NCBI GenBank assembly: GCA_021851405.1
Contig: JAJZDW010000006.1
Span: forward strand, 62,001 to 126,000
Length of the DNA: 64,000 nucleotides
Direction: 5' to 3'
From: Pseudomonadota bacterium
GTDB taxonomy: Bacteria; Pseudomonadota; Gammaproteobacteria; Steroidobacterales; Steroidobacteraceae
The notes under the pieces are model-generated. The model was not told the origin of the DNA and ran no database searches. It saw only the letters and a program-made list of their open reading frames with translations. Numbering within the stretch: position 1 is the first letter of the stretch; every line of letters begins with the position of its first letter. The position numbers and the translations under genes are program-made. Shown piece by piece: positions 52,106 to 62,558 of this stretch.

Positions 52106-53605
52106 TCAGTCCTCCCGCGTCACTCGCAGCACTTCCTCGAGGGTCGTCTGCCCGCGCAGCACGCGCGTGCGGCCGTGGTCGCGGATCGAGGGGGTGGCGT
52201 GGCGCGCGTGCCGCTCGGTCTGCTGCTCGCTCGCCCCGTCGTGGATCATGGTGCGCAGCGTCTCGTCGACCACGATCAGCTCGTAGATCCCCGAGCGGCC
52301 GCGATAGCCGCCCATGGCGTCCTCACCGGGGCGGTAGAGCGTCGGGGCCGGGCCGCCGGGGGCGAGGTTCAGCAGCCGCCGCTCGGTTTCCCCGGCGGTG
52401 AAGGCCTGCTTGGTCTGCGGGTTCAGGACCCGCACCAGGCGCTGGGCGAGCACGCCGACCAGGCTCGAGGAGAGCAGGAACGGCTCGATGCCCATGTCGC
52501 GCAGGCGGGTGATCGCCCCGGCGGCGGTGTTCGTGTGCAGCGTGGAGAGCACCAGGTGGCCGGTGAGACTCGCCTGCACCGCGATCTGCGCGGTCTCCAG
52601 GTCGCGGATCTCCCCGATCATGACCACATCAGGGTCCTGGCGCAGGATCGCACGCAGCCCGCGCGCGAACGTCATGTCCACCTTGGTGTTGACCTGGGTC
52701 TGGCCGATGCCGTCGATGTAGTACTCGATCGGATCCTCGACCGTCATGATGTTGCGCGTGTCGTCGTTCAGGCGCTCGAGGGCCGCGTACAGCGTCGTGG
52801 TCTTGCCCGAGCCGGTCGGCCCGGTGACGAGCAGAATGCCGTGCGGCTTGTGGATGAGCTCATCGATCAGCCGTTCGGTGTCCGGGTCCATGCCGAGGGC
52901 GGTGAGCTCGAGCCGCCCGGCCTGCTTATCGAGCATGCGCAGCACCACACGCTCGCCGTAGCCGGCCGGGATGGTCGAGACGCGCACGTCGACCGCCCGT
53001 CCCGCCACGCGCAGGCTGATCCGCCCGTCCTGCGGCAGGCGCTTCTCGGCGATGTCGAGCTTGGACATGACTTTGATGCGCGAGACCACCAACGGGGCCA
53101 CCGCGCGCTTGGACTGCAGCACCTCGCGCAGCACCCCGTCGACCCGAAAACGCACCACCAGCCGGTTCTCGAACGGCTCGATGTGGATGTCCGAGGCGCC
53201 TTCCTTCACCGCCTGGGTGAGCACGGCGTTGATCAGGCGGATGATGGGCGCGTCATCGTCGCTGTCGAGCAGATCGGCCTGCTCGGGCAGATCCTGAGCG
53301 AGGTGGGCGAGATCCTCGGTTTCGTTGAGGCCCTCGACGGCCTGCATCGTATCGGAACCGGCCTCGTAGACCTGCTGCAGCAGCCGATCGAACTCCTCGG
53401 CCGACACCTTCACGAGGCGGATCGGCCGGCCGAGCACCCGGCGCGCCTCGGCGAGGCCGAGCGGTGAGGCCTGCTCGCGGTAGACGCATTCGGCGCCATC
53501 CTCGCGCAGCGAGCGCACGAGCACGCCATGGCGCTTGGCGAAGGCGAACGGCAGGCGCGGTTCGGATGCGCTCGAGCGGAGCGGCAGCGGCAGCGGTTCG
53601 TTCAC
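52106..53605 (-). CDS. gspE: type II secretion system ATPase GspE, lacking the zinc motif
   Basis: 499-residue cytoplasmic ATPase that drives pseudopilus assembly. N1/N2 domains, then Walker A GPTGSGKTTTLYAAL, Asp box, Walker B DPDVVMIGEIRD and His box LSTLHTNTA. The region after LAQRLVRVLNP, where GspE proteins normally carry a CxxC...CxxC zinc module, reads QTKQAFTAGETERRLL and contains no cysteine. ATG overlaps the gspD stop by 4 bp. Confidence 0.94.
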   Translation of the reverse strand: MNEPLPLPLRSSASEPRLPFAFAKRHGVLVRSLREDGAECVYREQASPLGLAEARRVLGRPIRLVKVSAEEFDRLLQQVYEAGSDTMQAVEGLNETEDLAHLAQDLPEQADLLDSDDDAPIIRLINAVLTQAVKEGASDIHIEPFENRLVVRFRVDGVLREVLQSKRAVAPLVVSRIKVMSKLDIAEKRLPQDGRISLRVAGRAVDVRVSTIPAGYGERVVLRMLDKQAGRLELTALGMDPDTERLIDELIHKPHGILLVTGPTGSGKTTTLYAALERLNDDTRNIMTVEDPIEYYIDGIGQTQVNTKVDMTFARGLRAILRQDPDVVMIGEIRDLETAQIAVQASLTGHLVLSTLHTNTAAGAITRLRDMGIEPFLLSSSLVGVLAQRLVRVLNPQTKQAFTAGETERRLLNLAPGGPAPTLYRPGEDAMGGYRGRSGIYELIVVDETLRTMIHDGASEQQTERHARHATPSIRDHGRTRVLRGQTTLEEVLRVTRED

Positions 53606-55653
53606 GGCTGCGGTGGAGGCTGCGCGGGGGAGGCGGCCGGGGCCGGCGAGGGCTTCGCCGGGGCGCTCTCGGGCGTCGCCTTGCGCGCGGAGGCGGGCGG
53701 TGAGGCCGGCAGCGGCGGCAGGCGCGGGGTGGGCTCCCCGTAGAGCAGCGGCGGGAACTGCTGCGGCGGCAGTGCGCCTTCCTGCTCGAGCATGTAGCGG
53801 TAGTTCGCGCCGCTCTCGCGTGCCGCCTCGCGCTGATTGCGCATGATGGTCGGCTTGATGAAGATCATGAGGTTGCTGCGCTGGGCCTGATCGTTGCGGG
53901 CCTTGAACAGCCAGCCGAGCACCGGGATGTTGCCGAGATAGGGCATGCCGTTGTGGTTGCGGCTCTGGGAGTTCTGGATCAGACCGCCGAGCACCACGAT
54001 GCCCTTGTTCTGGATCAGCACGTTGGTGGTGATGCTGCGCTTCTGGGTGGTCGGGTCGACGGTCGAGACCGAGTTCGGCAGCACGCTCGAGCTTTCCACC
54101 GAGATCTTCAGCATCACCGCGTGGCCGGTTGCCGAGATGGTCGGGGTGACCTTCAGGATGGTGCCGACTTCCTCGCGCTGCACGGTCTGGAACGGCGTGA
54201 CCGTGCCGCTGGTGACCGTCGAGGCATTGGTGTACTGGCCGGTGACGAAGGGGACCTCGTCGACGGACTTCAGCACCGCCTCGTGGTTGTCCATGGTGAC
54301 CGCCGAGGGGGTCGCCACGATGTTCGTCGAGTCGTTGCCGCGCAGCGCCCGCAGCATCGCGGCGAACGAGATGCCGCCGGCCGAGACCGTGCCGATGCCG
54401 ATGGTCGTGCCCTCGAGCAGCGAGGTTGTCAGGCTGGCCGGGTTCTTGGCCGCATCGACCAGATCGACGATGCTGGTGCCGCCGACCGGCTCGACGAAGC
54501 CGCCGAGAGGGAGCTTGTCGACCTGGGAGTAAGCGGCCCAGTTCACGCCCAGATCATTGGTCCTGTTGACGTCGACCTCGGCGATGATGGCCTGGACCAG
54601 CACCTGCGGGCGGCGGATGTCCAGCTGCGCGACGATGCTCAGAATGGTGCGCATCACCTTCGGCGGCGCGGTGATCACCAGCGCGTTGCTCTGCGTGTCG
54701 GCCCAGACGAGCGCATTCTTCTCCGCGGCCGCCTGCACGGTGCCCTTGACGTTCCCGGCGCTGGAGATCTCGGCGAGCTCCTGCATCTGCTCCTTGAGCT
54801 TCGGGGCGAGCACCTTGGCGCTGGCGTAGTGCAGATAGAGCACGCGCGTATCCCCGCCGGCGGCCGAGGGGGTGTCGAGTTCGGCGACCAGCGCCCGGAT
54901 GCGCAGCCGCTCGGCCGGATCGCCGCTGATCAGCACGCTGTTGGTGCGCGGATCGGCCACCACCTTGAAGGTGCGGCCCATCTGCGCGGCGGCCTGTCCC
55001 TGGTAGAGCTGATTGACCACCTGGACCACCTGGGTGGCCGAGGCGTTCTGCAGCGGCATCACATCGACGTCCTGGTTGCCGACTCGATCGATGCGCTTGA
55101 CGATGCGCATGATGCGATAGACGTTGCTCGCCCGGTCCGAGATGATCAGGATGTTCGAGGGCGGATAGGCCGCGAGGTGTCCCCACTCGGGCACCAGCGG
55201 GCGCAGGATCGGCACCAGCTCCGCGGCGCTCACGTTCTTCACCGGGATGACCTGGGTGACGAGCTCATCGGAGGTGGAACTGACGCGCTTGGGCAGATCG
55301 ATCTGCGGGCTGACGCGCTCGTTGGCGTTCGGGATGATCTTCACCACGTGCGGACCGGCCGGCACGGCGATGTACCCGTACACCTCGAGGATCGAGAGAA
55401 ATGCCTGGTAGAACGCCCCGGCGGTGAGCGGCGTCGAGGAGTACATCGTGACCTGGGCATTGACCCGCGGATCGAGGATGAAGTCCTTGCCGGTCGCCGC
55501 GCTCACCGCCTGGATGATCTGGCGGATGTTGGCGTCCTTGAAGTTCGGAGTGATGCTGCCGGCGCCCGGCGCGCCCGCCCGGGCGAGCATCGGCACGAGG
55601 GCGAGCAGACACCAGAGGAACTTGCGCAGATCTTTCACGAAGGACTTCCTCAT
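53602..55653 (-). CDS. gspD: type II secretion secretin GspD
   Basis: 683-residue outer-membrane channel. Signal peptide MRKSFVKDLRKFLWCLLALV..ARA, N0 domain (ITPNFKDANIRQIIQAVSAATGKDFI), three KH-like N domains, then the secretin domain with VVLGGLIQNSQ, GIPYLG-type GMPYLGNIPVLGWLF. The tail is a Pro/Ala-rich stretch with no S-domain pilotin site I can identify. Start chosen at 55653; the ORF-track version reads on into gspC. 4-bp overlap with gspC. Confidence 0.94.
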   Translation of the reverse strand: MRKSFVKDLRKFLWCLLALVPMLARAGAPGAGSITPNFKDANIRQIIQAVSAATGKDFILDPRVNAQVTMYSSTPLTAGAFYQAFLSILEVYGYIAVPAGPHVVKIIPNANERVSPQIDLPKRVSSTSDELVTQVIPVKNVSAAELVPILRPLVPEWGHLAAYPPSNILIISDRASNVYRIMRIVKRIDRVGNQDVDVMPLQNASATQVVQVVNQLYQGQAAAQMGRTFKVVADPRTNSVLISGDPAERLRIRALVAELDTPSAAGGDTRVLYLHYASAKVLAPKLKEQMQELAEISSAGNVKGTVQAAAEKNALVWADTQSNALVITAPPKVMRTILSIVAQLDIRRPQVLVQAIIAEVDVNRTNDLGVNWAAYSQVDKLPLGGFVEPVGGTSIVDLVDAAKNPASLTTSLLEGTTIGIGTVSAGGISFAAMLRALRGNDSTNIVATPSAVTMDNHEAVLKSVDEVPFVTGQYTNASTVTSGTVTPFQTVQREEVGTILKVTPTISATGHAVMLKISVESSSVLPNSVSTVDPTTQKRSITTNVLIQNKGIVVLGGLIQNSQSRNHNGMPYLGNIPVLGWLFKARNDQAQRSNLMIFIKPTIMRNQREAARESGANYRYMLEQEGALPPQQFPPLLYGEPTPRLPPLPASPPASARKATPESAPAKPSPAPAASPAQPPPQP

Positions 55654-56621
55654 CGGGGGGGCACGCGCGCCGGGTGCGGCGAGCCGAACGGTACGGCGAG
55701 CGGGGCGGCCGGGGCGCTCGGCTGCGCGGGGGTGAGCGTCTGGGCGGCCTGTTCGACCTGCGCCAAGTTGAGCGTGAGCACGTGTTGGGCGCCATTGCGC
55801 AGTACGGTGACCGTCGCCTCGCTCGAGGAGCCGAGCGTCGCGAAAATCTGCCGATCCTGGTTCGGATCGGTGAGCGGCGTGCCGTTGATGGCGAGCACCA
55901 GGTCGCCGGGCTCGAGGCCGAGGCGGGCGAAGGCGGCCGGATCGCTGCCGGGGTAGACGCGGTAGCCGAGCGGGTGTCCGCCGGAGAGCACCAGCTCCGG
56001 TCGCAGCAGCTCGGCGATCACTCCGGGGCGCTGGGACACCAGCGCGCGCATGCGCGCGGCGAACTGGGGGGCGCGGGTCTCCCCGGGGGGCAGCGTCGCG
56101 GCGCTCGGCGGGGCGCTGGCGGTGAGGGATTGCTGCGGCAGCGCCAGGGAGCGCAGCACGCCGTGCCGGCGCAGCAGCACCTTGCGCGCGAGCACCGCCG
56201 CGAGGGTGGCGCCGCCCGGGATGCTGTCCCCGACGGCGTACACTCGGGCGCTCTGCGGGCTCGGACCGAGGATGGCCAGGCCCTGCTCGGGCGTGCGGCC
56301 GGCGATCACGCCGGTGAGCACCAGCGGCAGGCGGGTCTGGGGGGCATCGCCGCTCAGCGGCCCGCTGCCCTCCGGGGCCCTGCCGAACAGGTGCGCCGCA
56401 ACGATGCCGGCGACATCCGGGGCGCTGGCGTGCGCATGCCAGGGACGCCGCACCGGCGCCGCCGCGCCGTCCCCGCCGGCCAGGTCGCTCACCAGCAGCG
56501 CGGCCTGCCCGGCCACGGCGAGCGCGAGGACGCCGACCAGCACGCCCGGCGCGCGGTGGGCGAGCCATCCGCGCCAGTGATCACGGGATCGCAGTCCTTC
56601 CCGCCAGGACGCGCTGTTCAT
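55650..56621 (-). CDS. gspC: type II secretion inner-membrane protein GspC
   Basis: 323 residues. One helix (LVGVLALAVAGQAALLVSDL, about residues 26-45), homology region with LVLTGVIAGRTPEQGLAILG (the HR domain that binds GspD N0), and a C-terminal PDZ domain (GLEPGDLVLAINGTPLTDPNQ). The ATG at 56621 is preferred to the track start 56720. First gene of a gspC-D-E-F operon. Confidence 0.9.
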   Translation of the reverse strand: MNSASWREGLRSRDHWRGWLAHRAPGVLVGVLALAVAGQAALLVSDLAGGDGAAAPVRRPWHAHASAPDVAGIVAAHLFGRAPEGSGPLSGDAPQTRLPLVLTGVIAGRTPEQGLAILGPSPQSARVYAVGDSIPGGATLAAVLARKVLLRRHGVLRSLALPQQSLTASAPPSAATLPPGETRAPQFAARMRALVSQRPGVIAELLRPELVLSGGHPLGYRVYPGSDPAAFARLGLEPGDLVLAINGTPLTDPNQDRQIFATLGSSSEATVTVLRNGAQHVLTLNLAQVEQAAQTLTPAQPSAPAAPLAVPFGSPHPARVPPR

Positions 56622-56718
56622 GGGTGCTTCGGCATGCTCTTTGGCGTTTAGACCGGCAGACGCCCACTGGGTGCGGCGGCGGCAATGCAGGAATGATACG
56701 GGGCGCGCGGTTGCGCTC

Positions 56719-56730
56719 ACAAGCGCTTGT
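56719..56730. repeat. palindrome ACAAGCGCTTGT
   Basis: Perfect 12-bp dyad about 100 bp upstream of gspC and 95 bp upstream of clpS, in their divergent region. Could be an operator for either. Confidence 0.3.
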
Positions 56731-56789
56731 TTCTCTTTGAGACCCCGCGTGCCGAGCGGTGCGGATCGCGGCGGCGGCGGGCGGTGCCC

Positions 56790-56818
56790 TTGTGTTGCGC
56801 GGTGACGCCCCCTATAAA
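56790..56818 (+). promoter_or_regulatory. clpS promoter, leaderless
   Basis: TTGTGT (56790-56795), 17-bp spacer, TATAAA (56813-56818). Six bases (GACTCT) separate the -10 box from the clpS ATG, so the predicted transcript starts on the start codon. No Shine-Dalgarno sequence. Confidence 0.5.
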
Positions 56819-56824
56819 GACTCT

Positions 56825-57145
56825 ATGTCCGATCCCCAACCGACCCGTCCCGACTCCGGGGTGCTCGTCGAGGAGGCGCAGCCCGAGGTCAAGCAGCCAC
56901 CGCTGTTTCGGGTCGTGCTGCTGAACGACGACTACACGCCGATGGAGTTCGTGGTCGATGTGCTGGAGAAATTCTTCAGCCTCGACCGACCGGCCGCGAC
57001 GCGTATCATGCTCGAGGTGCACACCCAGGGTAAGGGAGTGTGCGGGGTGTTCACCTTCGAGATCGCCGAAACCAAGGTCGCGCAGGTCACCACCTACGCG
57101 CGTGACAACCAGCACCCGTTGATGTGCACGCTGGAAGAGGCGTGA
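56825..57145 (+). CDS. clpS: ClpA adaptor ClpS
   Basis: 106 residues. Core [26 protein letters not shown] carries the N-degron pocket (Asn34, Asp35); a disordered N-terminal extension of 20-25 residues delivers substrates to ClpA. Binds N-terminal Leu, Phe, Tyr, Trp. Start at ATG 56825 rather than 56759, since the extra 22 residues are unlike ClpS. ClpA follows 21 bp later. Confidence 0.95.
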   Translation: MSDPQPTRPDSGVLVEEAQPEVKQPPLFRVVLLNDDYTPMEFVVDVLEKFFSLDRPAATRIMLEVHTQGKGVCGVFTFEIAETKVAQVTTYARDNQHPLMCTLEEA

Positions 57146-57166
57146 ACGGCAAGAGGCTCGATTACC

Positions 57167-59434
57167 GTGTTGTCGAACGAGCTTGAATACTGTCTGAACG
57201 ATGCGTTTCACCAGGCGCGCGAGGCGCGCCACGAGTACCTGACGGTCGAGCATCTGCTGCTGGCGATCCTCGACACCCCGAGGGTGCGCGAGGTGCTGCG
57301 TGCCTGCGGGGCTGACCTGACGCGACTGCGCCAGGAGCTGAAGGAGCACATCGAGCAGTCCACCCCGCGGGTCGCGGAAGCCGGGGAGCGCGAAGTGCAG
57401 CCGACGCTCGGCTTCCAGCGCGTGCTGCAGCGCGCGGTGTTCCACGTCCAATCGAGCGGCCGCAAGGAAGTGGGCGTGGCGAACGTGCTGGTGGCGATCT
57501 TCAGCGAGAAGCAGAGTCACGCGGTGTTTCTGCTCAACCGCCAGCACGTGACGCGCCTCGATGTCGTCAACTACATCTCGCACGGGCTCTCGAAGCTCGC
57601 CGAGGAGAAGGGCAGCGAGGAGGCGGTGAGCGAGGAGCGCGAGCGCGAGAGCGAGGGCGGCAGTGCGCTGGAGAAGTACACCACGGACCTGAACCGCATG
57701 GCGCGCGAGGGGCGCATCGATCCGCTCATCGGGCGCAAGCTCGAAGTCGAGCGCACCATCGAGATTCTCTGTCGCCGCCGCAAGAACAACCCGCTCTACG
57801 TCGGGGAGGCGGGCGTGGGCAAGACCGCCATCGCCGAGGGCCTGGCGCGTCTGATCGTCGAGGGCCAGGTGCCCGAGGTGCTCACCGACTGCACGATCTA
57901 CGCCCTCGACATGGGCGCGCTCATCGCCGGCACGAAATATCGCGGGGATTTCGAGAAGCGCCTGAAGGGCGTGATCGGGGATCTGAAGCGCCTGCCGGGG
58001 GCGATCCTGTTCATCGACGAGATTCACACGGTGATCGGCGCCGGGGCTGCCTCGGGCGGGGTGATGGATGCCTCGAACCTGATCAAGCCGGTGCTGACCA
58101 ACGGCGAGCTGCGCTGCATCGGCTCGACGACCTATCAGGAGTACCGCGGGATCTTCGAGAAGGATCACGCGCTCTCGCGGCGCTTCCAGAAGATCGACGT
58201 CACCGAGCCGTCGGTCGCCGAGACCGTGGAGATCCTCTTGGGCCTCAAGGGCCGCTTCGAGGAGCACCACGGCATTGCGTACACGAACGAGGCGCTGAAG
58301 GCCGCCGCCGAGCTCGCCGCGCGGCACATCAACGAGCGGCACCTGCCCGACAAGGCCATCGACGTGGTCGATGAGGCCGGGGCGCGCCAGCGCCTGAAGC
58401 CCCCTGGGGAGCGGCCGGCGGCCATCGAGGTGACGCACATCGAGGACGTGGTGGCGCGCATGGCGCGCATCCCGCCAAAGAGCGTCTCGAGCTCCGACCG
58501 GGAAGTGCTGCGCAGTCTCGAGCGCAACTTGAAGCTGGTGATCTTCGGTCAGGACCGGGCGATCGAGGCGCTCGCCGCGGCGATCAAGATGGCCCGCTCC
58601 GGGCTCGGCGATCAGCGCAAGCCGGTCGGCAGCTTCCTCTTCGCCGGCCCCACCGGGGTGGGCAAGACGGAAGTCACCCGCCAGCTGGCCATCACCCTCG
58701 GGGTGGAGTTTCTGCGCTTTGACATGTCCGAGTACATGGAGCGCCATACCGTCTCGCGCCTGATCGGCGCACCGCCGGGTTATGTCGGGTTCGACCAGGG
58801 CGGGCTGCTGACCGAGGCGGTGACCAAACATCCGCACTGCGTGCTGCTGCTCGATGAGATCGAGAAGGCGCACCCGGACGTGTTCAACCTGCTGCTGCAG
58901 GTGATGGACCACGGCACGCTCACCGACAACAACGGCCGCAAGGCGGACTTCCGCCACGTGATCATCGTGATGACCACCAACGCCGGGGCACAGGAGATGG
59001 CCCGGCCGTCGATCGGGTTCACCCAACAGGACACGGTGAGCGACGGCATGGAGGCGATCCGGCGCCTGTTCAGCCCGGAGTTTCGCAACCGTCTCGATGC
59101 CATCATCCAGTTCGCCAGTCTCGATGCGCTGACCATCGAGCGGGTGGTGGACAAGCTGATCCTCGAGGTGGAGATGCAGCTCGAGCAGAAGGGCGTGTCG
59201 ATCACGCTCGATGATGCGGCGCGCGGCTGGATCGGCGCGAAGGGCTACGATCCGAAGATGGGCGCCCGTCCCATGGCGCGCACGATTCAGGAGTACATCA
59301 AGCGTCCGCTCGCGGAGGAACTGCTGTTCGGACGCTTAGTCGGGGGGGGCCAGGTGCGAGTGTCCGTGGCCGAGGACGGCTCGCACCTGGATCTGCAGTG
59401 CACGGCGGCGGAGCGGCCCGAAGTGACCGCCTGA
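57167..59434 (+). CDS. clpA: ClpAP unfoldase ClpA
   Basis: 755 residues. Double Clp N-domain, first AAA+ module (Walker A GEAGVGKTAIAEGLA, Walker B GAILFIDEIHT), second AAA+ module (GPTGVGKTEVTRQLA, CVLLLDEIEKAHPD), and the C-terminal D2-small domain. An IGL/IGF-type ClpP-docking loop is expected in D2. Works with ClpS and ClpP (clpP is not in the window). GTG start; convergent with infA. Confidence 0.96.
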   Translation: MLSNELEYCLNDAFHQAREARHEYLTVEHLLLAILDTPRVREVLRACGADLTRLRQELKEHIEQSTPRVAEAGEREVQPTLGFQRVLQRAVFHVQSSGRKEVGVANVLVAIFSEKQSHAVFLLNRQHVTRLDVVNYISHGLSKLAEEKGSEEAVSEERERESEGGSALEKYTTDLNRMAREGRIDPLIGRKLEVERTIEILCRRRKNNPLYVGEAGVGKTAIAEGLARLIVEGQVPEVLTDCTIYALDMGALIAGTKYRGDFEKRLKGVIGDLKRLPGAILFIDEIHTVIGAGAASGGVMDASNLIKPVLTNGELRCIGSTTYQEYRGIFEKDHALSRRFQKIDVTEPSVAETVEILLGLKGRFEEHHGIAYTNEALKAAAELAARHINERHLPDKAIDVVDEAGARQRLKPPGERPAAIEVTHIEDVVARMARIPPKSVSSSDREVLRSLERNLKLVIFGQDRAIEALAAAIKMARSGLGDQRKPVGSFLFAGPTGVGKTEVTRQLAITLGVEFLRFDMSEYMERHTVSRLIGAPPGYVGFDQGGLLTEAVTKHPHCVLLLDEIEKAHPDVFNLLLQVMDHGTLTDNNGRKADFRHVIIVMTTNAGAQEMARPSIGFTQQDTVSDGMEAIRRLFSPEFRNRLDAIIQFASLDALTIERVVDKLILEVEMQLEQKGVSITLDDAARGWIGAKGYDPKMGARPMARTIQEYIKRPLAEELLFGRLVGGGQVRVSVAEDGSHLDLQCTAAERPEVTA

Positions 59435-59452
59435 GGCCGCCCGGCGGCGCGC

Positions 59453-59671
59453 TCAGCGTCCGCGGTAGACGATGCGTCCTTTGGTCAGGTCGTAAGGAGT
59501 CATTTCCACGGTGACCTGGTCACCGGTGAGAATGCGGATGTAGTTTTTGCGCATCTTGCCGGAAATGTGCGCGGTGACCACGTGGCCGTTTTTCAGCTTC
59601 ACGCGGAAGGTGGTGTTCGGCAGTGTTTCCACCACCTCACCCTCCATTTGGATGGCGTCTTCTTTGGACAT
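59453..59671 (-). CDS. infA: translation initiation factor IF-1
   Basis: 72 residues, full-length IF-1 with [22 protein letters not shown] and the OB-fold end [15 protein letters not shown] at 59671 preceded by AAAGGG. Convergent with clpA, 18 bp apart; order clpA-infA-aat is as in E. coli. Confidence 0.97.
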   Translation of the reverse strand: MSKEDAIQMEGEVVETLPNTTFRVKLKNGHVVTAHISGKMRKNYIRILTGDQVTVEMTPYDLTKGRIVYRGR

Positions 59672-59691
59672 ATGACCCTTTGCGTTGCGAG

Positions 59692-59737
59692 GGCGCGAAT
59701 TGCAGCACAAAAGACTGCAGCTGTGCAATTTCGCGCC
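59692..59737 (-). repeat. imperfect long hairpin in the aat-infA gap
   Basis: GGCGCGAATTGCA pairs with TGCAATTTCGCGCC (one bulge) around a loop containing CTGCAG. It fills almost the whole gap between the aat stop and infA and lies in the infA leader; no T-run. Confidence 0.45.
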
Positions 59738-59739
59738 GC

Positions 59740-60435
59740 TCAGGGGGCCCCGGACGCCCCTGGGGGCGCCTGCGGCACCCAGCGCTCGAGCAGCCCTTGG
59801 AACTCGGCGCGGGGCAGGGTACGCGCCCCGAGACTGCTCAGATGGGCCGAGGGCATCTGGCAGTCGATGAGCGCGATGCCGCGCTCCGCCGCGCTCGCGG
59901 CCAGATGGGCGAGGGCGATCTTCGAGCCGTCGCGCGCCCGGCTGAACATCGATTCACCGAAGAACACCGCCCCGAGCCATACCCCGTAGAGGCCGCCGAC
60001 GAGTGCCCCGGCGTGGCGCACCTCGATGCTGTGGGCGAAGCCGAGGCGATGCAGCTGCACGTAGGCGGCGCGCATCTCTGGGGTGATCCAGGTCCCCGGG
60101 CTGCGCGCGCGCGGCGCGGCGCAGGCGTCGATGATGGTCTCGAAATCTTGATCGAAAGAGATTTCCAAGTCATTGTTTCGCATGGCTTTCACCAGGCTCC
60201 GGTGGCGACGGAAGTCCGCCGGGAACAGCACCGTGCGCGGATCGGGGCACCACCAGAGGATGGGCTGGCCGGGCGAATACCAGGGAAAGATGCCGCGCCG
60301 GTAGGCCGCCAGCAGCCGCTCGCTCGAGAGGTCCCCGCCGGCGGCGAGCAGCCCAGGCGGATCCGCCAGCGCCTGCTCGAGCGGCGGAAACCACTGGCGC
60401 GAGGCCTGCGGGTCGAGCCAGGTGACGCGCCTCAT
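59740..60435 (-). CDS. aat: leucyl/phenylalanyl-tRNA-protein transferase Aat
   Basis: 231 residues. Adds Leu or Phe to N-terminal Lys/Arg proteins, creating N-degrons read by ClpS-Clp[26 protein letters not shown] and [12 protein letters not shown] near the start, [17 protein letters not shown] in the middle, and [19 protein letters not shown] are family signatures. ATG at 60435 overlaps the stop of the upstream gene (4 bp); the ORF track merges both. Confidence 0.95.
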   Translation of the reverse strand: MRRVTWLDPQASRQWFPPLEQALADPPGLLAAGGDLSSERLLAAYRRGIFPWYSPGQPILWWCPDPRTVLFPADFRRHRSLVKAMRNNDLEISFDQDFETIIDACAAPRARSPGTWITPEMRAAYVQLHRLGFAHSIEVRHAGALVGGLYGVWLGAVFFGESMFSRARDGSKIALAHLAASAAERGIALIDCQMPSAHLSSLGARTLPRAEFQGLLERWVPQAPPGASGAP

Positions 60436-61571
60436 GGGCCGTCCTTGCGAAACGGGACGTGCGCGCGGACCTCCCCGACGTAGCCCTCGACGCACTCGGC
60501 CTCGCGCGCCAGGTACGCCCCGATCGCCTCGCGGAAGCGCCGGTCGTGGATCTCGTGCGCCGACCAGGTGAGCGTCGGCTCGAAGCCGCGGGCGATTTTG
60601 TGCTCCCCCTGGGTCCCGGGCTCGAACCGCTCGATGCCGTGCTCGATGCAGAACTCGATGCCCTGGTGATAGCAGGTCTCGAAATGCAGGCTGTGGTAGT
60701 CCCCGGCGGCGCCCCAGTAGCGCCCCCAGAGCGCCTCGCGGGAGCAGAAGAACACCGCGGCGGCCACCGGCTGCGACCCGTGCACGGCGATCTTCACCAT
60801 CAGCGCATCGCCCATCGTGCGGGCGATCTCCGCGAAGAACGCCCGCGTGAGGTAGGGCTCGTGGCCGTGACGCCGGAACGTCTCGCAGTGAAAGGCATAG
60901 ATCTGATCGAGCAGCGAGGGCTCGAGCTCGCGACCGAAGCGGGTGAGGAAGTGAATCCCCGCCTCCTCGACGCGGCGGCGCTCGCGGCGCGCCTTCTTGC
61001 GCTTCTCGGCGGTGAACCCGGCGAGGTAATCCTCGAAATCGCGGTAGCCGCGGTTGCGCCAGTGGAACTGGCAGTCCCGCCGCAGCAGCCAGCCGGCGCT
61101 CGCGCAGGCGGCGCGGTCGGGTTCCTCGACAAACAGCGCATGGATCGAGGAGCAGCCGTGCGCCGCGGACAGCTCGGCGAGCGCCGCGAGCAGCCGGGCG
61201 CGCACCGCAGCGGCGTCCAGATCGGCGCGCACCAGCAGGCGCGCGCCGCTCGCCGGGGTGAACGGCACGGCGACGGTGACCTTCGGGTAGTAGTCGAGGC
61301 CGTGGTGCGCGTACGCCTCGGCCCACGTGAAATCGAACACGAACTCCCCGAACGAGTGGCTCTTCAGGTAGGCGAGCGCCGCGCCGGCGAGGCCGTGCTC
61401 ATCGCTGAGGGTCAGCGGGCAGGGCTGCCAGCCGCGTGCGGCGCCGACGCAGCCGGCGTGCTCGAGGGCGGCGAGGAATTCGTGGCGGATGAAGGGATTG
61501 CGCTCCCCGGCGAGGGCGTTCCACGGGCCGGGGGCGATCTGATCGATGCTCGAGTGGACGGCGAGCTTCAT
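60432..61571 (-). CDS. FemAB/GNAT-like N-acyltransferase (PF04339 family)
   Basis: 379 residues. Motifs NPFIRHEFLAALE, GFVFDFTWAEAYAHHGLDYYPKV-like (EFVFDFTWAEAYAHHGL), ARFTAEKRKKARRERR and GRYWGAAGDYHSLHFETCYHQGI, FEPGTQGEHKIARGF identify the peptidoglycan-biosynthesis/recognition-like family. Substrate not established. It forms an operon with aat (ATGA overlap) and trxB (3 bp apart), placed where E. coli has cydDC. Confidence 0.85.
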   Translation of the reverse strand: MKLAVHSSIDQIAPGPWNALAGERNPFIRHEFLAALEHAGCVGAARGWQPCPLTLSDEHGLAGAALAYLKSHSFGEFVFDFTWAEAYAHHGLDYYPKVTVAVPFTPASGARLLVRADLDAAAVRARLLAALAELSAAHGCSSIHALFVEEPDRAACASAGWLLRRDCQFHWRNRGYRDFEDYLAGFTAEKRKKARRERRRVEEAGIHFLTRFGRELEPSLLDQIYAFHCETFRRHGHEPYLTRAFFAEIARTMGDALMVKIAVHGSQPVAAAVFFCSREALWGRYWGAAGDYHSLHFETCYHQGIEFCIEHGIERFEPGTQGEHKIARGFEPTLTWSAHEIHDRRFREAIGAYLAREAECVEGYVGEVRAHVPFRKDGP

Positions 61572-61574
61572 CCG

Positions 61575-62558
<984 letters not shown>

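Noticed and set aside
53953-55956. 667-codon plus-strand ORF opposite gspD
   Set aside because: His/Arg/Asp-rich mirror frame of the secretin gene.
56717-59026. 769-codon minus-strand ORF opposite clpS-clpA
   Set aside because: Antisense shadow; no conserved motif and it would overlap two certain genes completely.
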